DNA from: JADHUC01 sp964617665
GTDB lineage: Bacteria > Planctomycetota > Planctomycetia > Pirellulales > Pirellulaceae
Assembly (NCBI GenBank): GCA_964617665.1
Contig: CAZUAH010000738.1
Location: 1-6,192 of the forward strand
DNA: 6,192 nucleotides
Direction of reading: 5' to 3'
A program made the position numbers and the translations under genes. The notes beneath the pieces are model-generated. The model made no database searches. It was not told the origin of the DNA and worked only from the letters and a program-made list of their open reading frames with translations. Below, piece by piece: positions 1-6,190 of the stretch (positions are counted from its first letter, which is position 1; each line of letters begins with the position of its first letter).

Positions 1-48
1 TCCGAGCCGCTACTTCATGGCCACGCGCTCGCAGAGTGCGCCGCCGGA
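1..48. repeat. Left copy of a perfect 48-bp terminal inverted repeat
   Basis: Bases 1-48 are the exact reverse complement of bases 6143-6190, with no mismatch over 48 bp; the match stops at base 49. The segment begins TCCGAGCCGC and ends CGCCGCCGGA, so its outermost four bases are themselves complementary. On the minus strand the repeat enters the kinase gene at the third base of a Val codon (bases 50-48) and gives that reading frame a TGA stop at 17-15. It encodes no recognised protein. It could be the end of a mobile element present in two inverted copies, or a contig-end artefact. The identity is certain; the cause is not. Confidence 0.95.
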
Positions 49-1112
49 ACTGGTGTACCGAGCAACAGCCCGCTATGGCTCGCGTGGGACGGCGGTAGCG
101 ATTCCGGTCTGTGGGACGAATCACCAGCGCACGAACCGGCCGCGGACTCTTCCCGACGCGCCAAGCCAAAATCCATCAGTAGCGGCTCGCCTGATTCGTC
201 GATCATGACATTCGAGGGCTTTATGTCGCGGTGAATGATTCCGGCGGCATGCACGGTTGCCAGGGCGAGCGAGACCTTTTGGACGATTTCCGCCGCTTCG
301 CACGGATCGATAGTGCCCTCTTCTATCAGGGACGCCAAGGACGGTCCCCTGATCAGTCGCATGGCGATGTAGTACGTGCCTTCGATCTCGCCCGCGTCGT
401 AGATCGTGCAGATGTTCGGATGCTCGTCGATCTGTGCAGCCGCTTTGGGCTCGCTGATAAACCGTCGGATTGTCGCAGGGTCGATGGCAGCGCCGAAACG
501 AGGGATCTTCAGCGCCACTTCGCGTTCCAGATGCGAGTCGTACGCGCGGAAAACCGTCCCCATGCCGCCTTCGCCGAGCAGTTCGCGGATCTCATAGCGT
601 CCGAACTGCTCTTCCACTCTCAGAGTAAGTCCGCAACCGCCTCGGGACGGCGTGTCGTCCCATTTGGGCGCGGAGGTGTCGGACACGCCGCGAGATTCCG
701 CGCTGTCGTCAAGCCTGCGACGATCCTTTTCAATCTTGGCCTGTATCTGGGGTAGATCAATCTCATCGCAGATATTGGGGAACCGGGATCGAATTTCTTC
801 GACCGTTGGAACGTCATCCGCGAAGGCCCGAATGGTGCACTCGGCCTCCAGAAGCTCCGCGAGCACGATGGGCTTGTTGGCTAGTTCCGGCCAATCCTCC
901 AAATACGCCTCCAAAGCTCTTCGCTCACCGTGTCGCCACCGATGCTCCTGATCCACTTTGATCAAGGTGAGGAGCACGCGTTCCCGCTGCGGATCATCCG
1001 GCGGGGGCACTAACTGCCGTAGGTCCGAATCACCGCCGACTACGCGGGATTCCTCCAGACGCTGTACTGCCTGGTCTACGACATCCCAGACTTCATCGTC
1101 CCAAACGGCCAT
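15..1112 (-). CDS. Planctomycete-type Ser/Thr protein kinase, truncated in the activation segment
   Basis: A Hanks-type Ser/Thr kinase that would phosphorylate protein Ser/Thr residues using ATP. From the ATG at 1112 it has 365 residues. Residues 45-112 form the N-terminal extension common in planctomycete kinases (VDQEHRWRHGERRALEAYL, then a PELA region and a VEEIRSRFP motif). The kinase domain starts near residue 171. It has the glycine loop GEGGMG (180-185), the VALK lysine (K202), a candidate alpha-C glutamate (E221), the HRD catalytic loop (294-296, followed by IKPSN) and DFG (314-316). The activation segment reaches GTP (352-354) and then enters the inverted repeat: ten residues of unrelated sequence and a stop. 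The APE motif, the whole C-lobe and any membrane or sensor domain are absent, so the product as read should be inactive. The ATG at 1112 is preferred to a TTG at 1172 because GGAG lies 8 nt upstream. The stretch from DFG to GTP is longer than usual and rich in Ser and His. Confidence 0.9.
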   Translation of the reverse strand: MAVWDDEVWDVVDQAVQRLEESRVVGGDSDLRQLVPPPDDPQRERVLLTLIKVDQEHRWRHGERRALEAYLEDWPELANKPIVLAELLEAECTIRAFADDVPTVEEIRSRFPNICDEIDLPQIQAKIEKDRRRLDDSAESRGVSDTSAPKWDDTPSRGGCGLTLRVEEQFGRYEIRELLGEGGMGTVFRAYDSHLEREVALKIPRFGAAIDPATIRRFISEPKAAAQIDEHPNICTIYDAGEIEGTYYIAMRLIRGPSLASLIEEGTIDPCEAAEIVQKVSLALATVHAAGIIHRDIKPSNVMIDESGEPLLMDFGLARREESAAGSCAGDSSHRPESLPPSHASHSGLLLGTPVPAAHSASAWP

Positions 1113-1120
1113 GACTTTCG

Positions 1121-1126
1121 CTCCAA
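1121..1126 (-). promoter_or_regulatory. Ribosome binding site of the kinase gene
   Basis: The minus strand reads TTGGAG, then 8 nt, then ATG at 1112. This fixes the start there and not at the in-frame TTG at 1172, which has no comparable site and would add a 20-residue leader with no resemblance to the family. Confidence 0.7.
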
Positions 1127-1254
1127 ATGCGAGGCCGGCACAGAGCCAGTGTAACGGTCCACCAACCGGCAAAACAAGTCAAACACTGGGATACCAAACG
1201 AGACCGTCCCCTGTCACGCCGCGAAGATGAGGGCAGCCTCCGCCCGGCTCTTGG

Positions 1255-3525
1255 TCAAGTCTCAAGTGCCTGGGCGCGGTTGAAATCGGCCTTGGCTTTG
1301 GTGTAGTCTCCCATTTTACCATAAACCTTCGCGCGAAGCAGATAATCCTCTGACGAGTGTGGCTTCATCTTAATGACTTTGTTTGCGTCGCGAAGAGCTT
1401 TGTCAAGTTGTCCAAGCTCTAGATGGGAAGCGGCTCGGACATAGTACACAATCTCAGCCGAATCACCTCTCTTGATCGCTTCATCTGCATCGGCAGCAGA
1501 GCCGCGATAGTCGTCTTTCTTGAATTTCGCCAGAGCGCGGTAACCATGGGCATCTCCATTCTCTGGATTGACCTGCAGTGCAGTATCGCAGTCGCTGATT
1601 GCTTTGTCGTATTCCTTGAGCTTGAGGTAACACATGGCGCGACCAACATGCGCACCATCACACTTGGCGTCGAGACGAATGGTCTGAGCGTAATCCTCGA
1701 TCGCTCGCCGTGTATCGCCCGAATCTCGCTTCGCCACGGCGCGGGAATAATATGTGGGAGCTTCGTCGCCATCGAGTTCAAGAGTCTTGTTCAGATCAGC
1801 GATGGCTTCTCGATAACGCTTCAGTAGAATGTAGGCCGAGGCCCGATGGAAGAGAATGTTGCCATTGCCCGGATCGAGGTCGGCTGCTTTGGTCAAGTCG
1901 GCAAGGGCTTCCTCCGGCTCTCGGTTCGCAAGCCTTGCTCTCGCACGGAGAAAAAGGACTCGGTGTGAATCTGGAGCGAGAGCAAGTGCCTTATCGGCCA
2001 GTTGGATCGTTTTGTCGCAATCGCCTTCCTTATAGGCCATAACCGCCAACATCGCTTCGAATGGGATGTCCGGCTTCTCGTCCGGCTGACTGGCGTCGGA
2101 CGGATCACTGCCCTTATTGGCCGACTTGTCGCCCTCGGTGTTTTTTGTCTTGGCGAGCTTGCTATCACGGTCGTTTGATACAACCGGGGCTGGCGGAACC
2201 TCATCAGCCGATTCTGCAGGCGCCTCGCCCTTGGGCTCATACCGGTCTGATGCCTCGTCACTCCGTTCCTGACCCTCCGCCTTCTTTAGTCGCTCTTCTT
2301 CCAGTTTCTTCCGTTCCTTTTCCTTTTTCTCTTGAGCTGCCTCCTCGCGTTCCTTGTAGATGGCTTGTCGGTCAGCCTCAACGTGCTGCACCCAGCCAAT
2401 ATCAGGGAACTTCGACAGAAACCACTCGTGACGGTCGAGTGGCGAGTTTCCGTTGTCGAACGACACCTCCATTCCGCCGTCTGGATTTGTTCGGCAGGAA
2501 AAGTCTGGGTTGTCGACGGATGTTTCGACTTTGCCGCGCGCGGTGACTCGCAGGGAGAAGCAACCGACATCGTGGACCCACTTGTTTTGCTCTTTGTCGC
2601 CGCGGAATGGGGAAGTCACGATGCCGCCGATCGGCGCCGCGAAGGCTGCGCCGTCGAGCTTTTGCACACGATATTTGCAGTTCGTGTCAATGTTGGCCAG
2701 GAAGAAATACCCTTCCTCGTCGGTTTGCGCCTTCAGTGTTCTCACGTCATCAGCATCGTCGATGCAGTCGACCAACACGCTGTAAGGATCGTTGCATGTA
2801 TCGTGACGACCTTGATACCCATCGAAATCAAGCGTCACTCTTCCGATGATCAAACCTTCACCGGGCCGAGGTTCATCCGGTTTTGGGTCCTCCACGCAGT
2901 AGGCCACTTTGTACTTGATGGTTCGGCGTGAGTTGGCCCCGCCATCAGGGAAATCCGTGTTGTCGATCAGAAGATAATACTGGTTGTCGTCCGGAGGAAT
3001 CCATTTGAACATCCCGTTTCTCACATTCCACTTCCTGATACAACTGGACATGTGTCCGTAGCCTTTCTCGGCGACCCACTTGTACGAAGCCTTTCCTTCT
3101 TCCGAAACAACGAAGATGTCGATCGAGTAGTCGCTCTCGTACCTGATCGTTACCGGGCGAGCCTTTGCGAGTTTCAATGTCTGTCCCTGACTGCGGATCA
3201 ACGTGTCCTCGGTCGCATACACCGCTCTCTGATTCCTGTCCAGCTTCAGGACCTCCTTCTTCTTGACCCAGCCGCTAATGAACTCGCCGTCTACTTCCTG
3301 GCGGCAAGCTACCCAACTACCGTTGACACTGTGGACACGGAAGTTCGTTCCCGCATCAAATCGTGTCAAGAAACGCGGACCAGCCATCACCTTCGTCTCA
3401 GTCACAGTGACGACATAGTCGTCCGTTGAAATCCATTCGCCGCGAGCAATGTTCCTGCCGTGCAAGGCGCAGGTCGTCAGCAATACAGCGAGCCACACAG
3501 ATGACCGTAACTTTCTTGCGTTCAT
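1255..3525 (-). CDS. Exported SH3-like / carboxypeptidase-regulatory-like / TPR-repeat protein
   Basis: Not a recognised named gene; 756 residues. Residues 1-23 look like a Sec signal peptide: a basic start MNARKLR followed by a hydrophobic WLAVLLTTCAL core. LTTC is a poor lipobox. Residues 36-95 resemble a bacterial SH3 domain (VTETKVMAGP through GWVKKKEVL). Residues 165-211 form a beta-rich domain (YYLLIDNTD, PDGGA) before a Pro-rich linker. Residues 225-330 look like a carboxypeptidase-regulatory (beta-sandwich) domain: IIGRVTLDFDG, then TDEEGYFFLANI. Eight cysteines lie between 74 and 344, which suits an exported, disulphide-bonded protein. Residues 385-485 are a charged, low-complexity linker with a probable coiled coil (about 387-416). 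Residues 489-756 are eight TPR units, mostly 34 residues each, running to the C-terminus. TPR and SH3-like parts suggest a protein- or envelope-binding scaffold, not an enzyme. It sits between a sigma factor and a kinase on the same strand. The export, SH3 and TPR calls are firm to moderate; the partner and function are unknown. Confidence 0.9.
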   Translation of the reverse strand: MNARKLRSSVWLAVLLTTCALHGRNIARGEWISTDDYVVTVTETKVMAGPRFLTRFDAGTNFRVHSVNGSWVACRQEVDGEFISGWVKKKEVLKLDRNQRAVYATEDTLIRSQGQTLKLAKARPVTIRYESDYSIDIFVVSEEGKASYKWVAEKGYGHMSSCIRKWNVRNGMFKWIPPDDNQYYLLIDNTDFPDGGANSRRTIKYKVAYCVEDPKPDEPRPGEGLIIGRVTLDFDGYQGRHDTCNDPYSVLVDCIDDADDVRTLKAQTDEEGYFFLANIDTNCKYRVQKLDGAAFAAPIGGIVTSPFRGDKEQNKWVHDVGCFSLRVTARGKVETSVDNPDFSCRTNPDGGMEVSFDNGNSPLDRHEWFLSKFPDIGWVQHVEADRQAIYKEREEAAQEKKEKERKKLEEERLKKAEGQERSDEASDRYEPKGEAPAESADEVPPAPVVSNDRDSKLAKTKNTEGDKSANKGSDPSDASQPDEKPDIPFEAMLAVMAYKEGDCDKTIQLADKALALAPDSHRVLFLRARARLANREPEEALADLTKAADLDPGNGNILFHRASAYILLKRYREAIADLNKTLELDGDEAPTYYSRAVAKRDSGDTRRAIEDYAQTIRLDAKCDGAHVGRAMCYLKLKEYDKAISDCDTALQVNPENGDAHGYRALAKFKKDDYRGSAADADEAIKRGDSAEIVYYVRAASHLELGQLDKALRDANKVIKMKPHSSEDYLLRAKVYGKMGDYTKAKADFNRAQALET

Positions 3526-3533
3526 AGCGGTTT

Positions 3534-3539
3534 CTCCCT
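3534..3539 (-). promoter_or_regulatory. Ribosome binding site of the SH3/TPR gene
   Basis: The minus strand reads AGGGAG, then 8 nt, then ATG at 3525. The signal peptide begins directly at this ATG, which independently supports the start. Confidence 0.75.
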
Positions 3540-3707
3540 ATTCGTGTGAATACCCAAAGATCTGCCTCCTCCGGCGGTCTCTCAACTCGAAGGAAGTCTG
3601 AAGAGAGTCGGTGTCCGGCACCGTGCGGGCCCGAATATCAGCGGAAAATTCGTCGGCCCGGATCAGCTAAGCCGCGTGGCGGTGAGATTTGGTGCAAGAA
3701 AATTCGC
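3540..3707 (-). other. Spacer between sigma factor and SH3/TPR genes, with two weak hairpins
   Basis: No gene is visible here. Two inverted repeats could form hairpins in the transcript: CGGTG/CACCG with a 5-nt loop (3609-3623), and CGGGCC/GGCCCG with a 23-nt loop (3626-3631 and 3655-3660). Neither is followed by a U-run, so neither is a convincing intrinsic terminator. No good -35/-10 pair was found. The spacer could hold an ECF-type promoter for the downstream gene, but I cannot assign one by eye. Confidence 0.4.
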
Positions 3708-4370
3708 TTAACCTTCAGAATCCTGACCCAGCATTTTGGCTAGACGCTGCTGAATCCGCCTTAGCTTGTAGCGAATGGCCTCGCGTCCGCACCCGATTCT
3801 GTCGGCAATCTGCGTCTCGGTTTGCCCTTGCAGGCGCAAATGCAGGATTTCGGCGTAGGGGGAATCAAGTCCTTCGATCACGATTTCGACGATTTCGGCT
3901 ATGCTGTACCCAAAGAGCTGCAACCTGAGAATCTCCGGTTCCAGGGGCTCCAGTCGGGCAAGCACAGCCTCCAACACGTCGCCGAGTAGACGCGCTTCAC
4001 GCGCGCCTGGCGGCCTGTCCGCGAGCAGGTCGTCCATTTCGTACCGTTCTCTCTCCGGCGTGCGCCTATGGCGGAGATGGTACTCGGCATGCTTGAGAAT
4101 CTTTCGGCGTGTGATGTGCTGCAGGAGTTTCCATAAGGCTCCAGAGTGTTCGACCTGAAACTCCCCTTTGGCAGCGCGCCGGAAGAATGTCCGGAACACC
4201 GACTGCACGATGTCCTCGGGATCTTCTCGCCGACGGAATCGTTCGTTCATTTCACGTTCGACAAGTGCGCACAGCCGTTGTCTGAAACGGCGGTCCAAGT
4301 CGCCAGCCGCCGATTCGCTGCCGGCAAGCACTCGCTGGTGAAATGCGCTCTCCGAATCTGAGCCAGACAT
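3708..4370 (-). CDS. ECF-type RNA polymerase sigma factor (planctomycete family)
   Basis: A sigma-70-family factor of the extracytoplasmic-function type. It would bind core RNA polymerase and direct it to a specific promoter set. It has 220 residues, slightly longer than most ECF factors. The region 2 core-binding helix is DPEDIVQSVFRTFFRR (50-65), and the region 2.3/2.4 part is GALWKLLQHITRRKILKHAE (77-96). An acidic linker joins it to region 4 (about 133-213), whose helix-turn-helix reads TETQIADRIGCGREAIRYKL (184-203). Region 4 is preceded by a similar segment 28 residues upstream (EILRLQLFGYSIAEI at 146-160 against EILHLRLQGQTETQI at 174-188). The start is the ATG at 4370, with GGAGGA 7 nt upstream. 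An in-frame TTG at 4460 would add 30 residues and lacks support. No anti-sigma gene lies next to it. The kinase downstream suggests control by phosphorylation, but that is inference. Confidence 0.9.
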   Translation of the reverse strand: MSGSDSESAFHQRVLAGSESAAGDLDRRFRQRLCALVEREMNERFRRREDPEDIVQSVFRTFFRRAAKGEFQVEHSGALWKLLQHITRRKILKHAEYHLRHRRTPERERYEMDDLLADRPPGAREARLLGDVLEAVLARLEPLEPEILRLQLFGYSIAEIVEIVIEGLDSPYAEILHLRLQGQTETQIADRIGCGREAIRYKLRRIQQRLAKMLGQDSEG

Positions 4371-4377
4371 CTCATCG

Positions 4378-4383
4378 TCCTCC
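4378..4383 (-). promoter_or_regulatory. Ribosome binding site of the sigma factor gene
   Basis: The minus strand reads GGAGGA, then 7 nt, then ATG at 4370. It is the strongest Shine-Dalgarno match in the window and decides the start over the TTG at 4460. Confidence 0.8.
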
Positions 4384-4523
4384 GCCGCCCTGTCGGCGGT
4401 GAAGAGTGGCTTCAGCCGGCTCGCGACCGCACATGATCCTGCTTTCCACCCGACGGGCAAGCCGCGTCCGTGAAATCACCGCAAATGACACATCCCACTA
4501 TTGTGAAAAGGAGCGAAAGATTA

Positions 4524-4552
4524 ATTGTGTTTCCCGTAGAAACAGACGTCAA
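4524..4552 (-). promoter_or_regulatory. Candidate sigma-70-type promoter for the sigma factor gene
   Basis: The minus strand has TTGACG at 4552-4547 (5 of 6 with the -35 consensus), a 17-nt spacer, and CACAAT at 4529-4524 (4 of 6 with TATAAT). It faces the sigma factor gene and would give a leader of roughly 145 nt. A perfect inverted repeat with 6-bp arms and a 5-nt loop (TGTTTC/GAAACA, 4528-4533 and 4539-4544) fills most of the spacer, where a repressor site could sit. Single-sequence promoter calls are weak, and planctomycete promoters are poorly defined. Confidence 0.3.
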
Positions 4553-4694
4553 CACCATGGGGTGGGCCCAAACGGTAAAACGAGCAACAGACACCTCCGA
4601 TCAAGGCGGCAAGTGGCCAAATCGCGATACTCTTTGTTCGCTCCGTAGTATCGTCGCGTTCCTTCGAGCGAGAGTTTACGACATGCGCCGGACG

Positions 4695-6155
4695 CTACGC
4701 CCCGTATTTGTCGAGGTACCCTCGAACGCGGAGTTTTCGGGCTGTGTTTTGGCTGCTCATATAGCGTACTTTGCCGAAAACGGGCCTTTCGGGGCCCCAA
4801 ACTCGGTCGTAGCGGCCAAGGCACCAGAATATGCCGCTGTAGCTGTTCGGATTGCGACCGTCCAGAGCGTATTTGTTGTTCAATTCGATCATGGTGGCCA
4901 GCGCTTCTTCCGGACTGGACGACCATTCCAGTATCTTCTTGCCCCATAGCATTCGCAGATAGTTGTGGATGCGACCTTCACGCACCAATTGGCGTTGAGC
5001 CGCATTCCAGAGGTCGTCGTGCGTCTCGGCTGCCTCGAACTCCTCTGCCGAGTAGACGTATTCGCGAGCATCATGTTCGTGATCGGCCAAGGTCTTCCTT
5101 GCCCAATCAGGCAGCGAATCGTAACGATCGTAGTCATCTCGCTGCCAGCACAAGTTGCAGCCCAGCTCGCGCCAAATGATTAGCTGGTCCACGAATGCTT
5201 CTACGTCCGGGCTTGCTCCCCACCAACCAGCCGACTTGCCGCTGGCCTTCTCGGCAATCCGTTCCGGCGTCCAGTCATCGTGCGCCATCAACTCATAGAA
5301 GAGCTGATGAGCCGAGATGTGTCCGAAATGCAGGTATGGCGACAAACCGCTGGTCGTTTCCTCTTCCGGTTCATTACGCGACGCTTCGTAGGCAGACAGC
5401 TTGTTATCAAGAAAATCGCGCAACATCCACTGAGCAGCTTTGGCCCCACCAGCGATCGATGCAACGGCAACGGTGTGGTCGATGGGCAACTTGGCCAGCA
5501 GACTCGGCTTGGCGCTCAACTCATCGAGGTTTGCAGGTGGCCATCTGTGGCGAATCTCGGTTGCCAGAGAATCGAGCTTCGGCAGCCGCGCGCCTGACAA
5601 CGGGTCTGCTTCTGGAAACTCGTCCAGATGCGGTCGAATGTTCTTCTGCAGGAAACGGCGAAAGTCGAATGCCCGCGAGAACACCTTGTCCACGGCCCGC
5701 ATTGGTAATATGCCGTTGGAATCGACAAGCTCGAATCGAACGGGGACCTGCCGCCCAGCAGCGGCCATCATTCGTGGCAAGAAGAAACAAGGAAAGTCGT
5801 CACCCACTACGACACAGGCATGTTCGGCCACCGCGGCAAGCAGCCCCTTTCCCGCGTCGCTCCTTGGCTCGACGTAGGGATAGTACACCACATTCTTTCG
5901 CTTGAGCCGCGCCGCGTTATCGGCCATGCCCTGGATAACGAAATGATGAAAGCGGTCGCACGCCCAACCGTAGCCACAACGGAGCGCTTCGAGAACGACC
6001 AGCGGCTTCTTCAAATCGCGGGCCCAATTAACGGCCCGCTGCAGGCTGAAATTCCACTCGGTGCGTCGAAAGGCCGTCATCCAATACAAGACGTATTGGC
6101 CCCCGGCGTTGAAATCCGCATCGTTCGCCTTGCGGATACGGGTCCGGCGGCGCAC
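4695..6155 (-). CDS. Class II deoxyribodipyrimidine (CPD) photolyase
   Basis: A cytoplasmic FAD flavoprotein that splits cyclobutane pyrimidine dimers in UV-damaged DNA, using blue or near-UV light. It has 486 residues from a GTG at 6155, about normal for class II. The N-terminal alpha/beta domain begins RIRKAN, then YVLYWM (21-26). The C-terminal FAD domain includes LSPYLHFG (271-278), WRELGCNLC (328-336) and THDDLWNAAQ (378-387). Spacing matches the class II electron-transfer tryptophans of Methanosarcina mazei photolyase (W360, W381, W388): here W383, W404 and W411. The Asn next to the flavin (N403 there) is N426. The ending GPERPVFGKVRYMS is complete and followed by TAG. An active enzyme is therefore likely. 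The start is uncertain. The GTG lies inside the right inverted repeat without a Shine-Dalgarno sequence, no ATG is in frame before Met26, and the frame stays open to the window edge, so the native N-terminus may differ by several residues or be displaced by the repeat. The gene runs toward the sigma factor with a 324-nt gap, so it is probably a separate unit. Confidence 0.93.
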   Translation of the reverse strand: MRRRTRIRKANDADFNAGGQYVLYWMTAFRRTEWNFSLQRAVNWARDLKKPLVVLEALRCGYGWACDRFHHFVIQGMADNAARLKRKNVVYYPYVEPRSDAGKGLLAAVAEHACVVVGDDFPCFFLPRMMAAAGRQVPVRFELVDSNGILPMRAVDKVFSRAFDFRRFLQKNIRPHLDEFPEADPLSGARLPKLDSLATEIRHRWPPANLDELSAKPSLLAKLPIDHTVAVASIAGGAKAAQWMLRDFLDNKLSAYEASRNEPEEETTSGLSPYLHFGHISAHQLFYELMAHDDWTPERIAEKASGKSAGWWGASPDVEAFVDQLIIWRELGCNLCWQRDDYDRYDSLPDWARKTLADHEHDAREYVYSAEEFEAAETHDDLWNAAQRQLVREGRIHNYLRMLWGKKILEWSSSPEEALATMIELNNKYALDGRNPNSYSGIFWCLGRYDRVWGPERPVFGKVRYMSSQNTARKLRVRGYLDKYGA

Positions 6156-6190
6156 TCTGCGAGCGCGTGGCCATGAAGTAGCGGCTCGGA
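6143..6190. repeat. Right copy of the 48-bp terminal inverted repeat
   Basis: Exact reverse complement of bases 1-48, ending two bases before the window edge. On the minus strand it supplies the GTG at 6155 read as the photolyase start. Family-like photolyase sequence (RIRKAN) begins just inside the repeat boundary, at about base 6140. As with the left copy, the neighbouring gene looks native only up to the repeat edge. Confidence 0.95.

Larger units (their letters stand above)
4371..4694. other. 324-nt intergenic region between photolyase and sigma factor genes
   Basis: No convincing gene on either strand; the open frames here overlap each other and lack codon or homology support. On the minus strand, 42 nt after the photolyase stop, an imperfectly placed hairpin CGATAC/GTATCG (4648-4653 with 4625-4630, 17-nt loop) could form in the transcript. 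It has no U-run, so it is not called a terminator. A candidate promoter lies at 4524-4552. The region is AT-richer around 4490-4545 than the coding sequence on either side, as expected of a promoter region. It implies that the sigma factor gene probably has its own transcription start. Confidence 0.6.

Noticed and set aside
231..755. 174-codon plus-strand open frame over the kinase gene
   Set aside because: It lies wholly antisense to clear kinase-extension and kinase-domain coding sequence and has no recognisable protein features.
1113..1172. N-terminal extension of the kinase to a TTG at 1172
   Set aside because: The ATG at 1112 has GGAG at 8 nt, and the planctomycete-type extension begins after it.
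1148..1177. Possible promoter for the kinase gene (TTGTTT, 18 nt, TACACT on the minus strand)
   Set aside because: The -35 matches only 3 of 6 and the -10 only 4 of 6; too weak to list as a feature.
2332..2931. 199-codon plus-strand open frame over the SH3/TPR gene
   Set aside because: Antisense to the exported protein; no ribosome binding site or known motif.
3609..3660. Rho-independent terminator after the sigma factor gene
   Set aside because: The stems are only 5-6 bp and no U-run follows.
4371..4460. N-terminal extension of the sigma factor to a TTG at 4460
   Set aside because: The extension has no sigma-factor character, and the ATG at 4370 has a strong GGAGGA site 7 nt upstream.
5195..5905. 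236-codon plus-strand open frame over the photolyase gene
   Set aside because: Antisense to well-conserved photolyase sequence; its composition, rich in Arg, Pro and Ser, is typical of a shadow frame.
1..6190. Invertible (phase-variation) segment bounded by the inverted repeats
   Set aside because: The kinase stop codon lies inside the repeat, so inversion could not restore the kinase; no recombinase gene is present.
1..6190. Linear plasmid or transposon with terminal inverted repeats
   Set aside because: There is no replication or transposition gene, and the inner genes are cut at the repeat, which does not fit a self-contained element.
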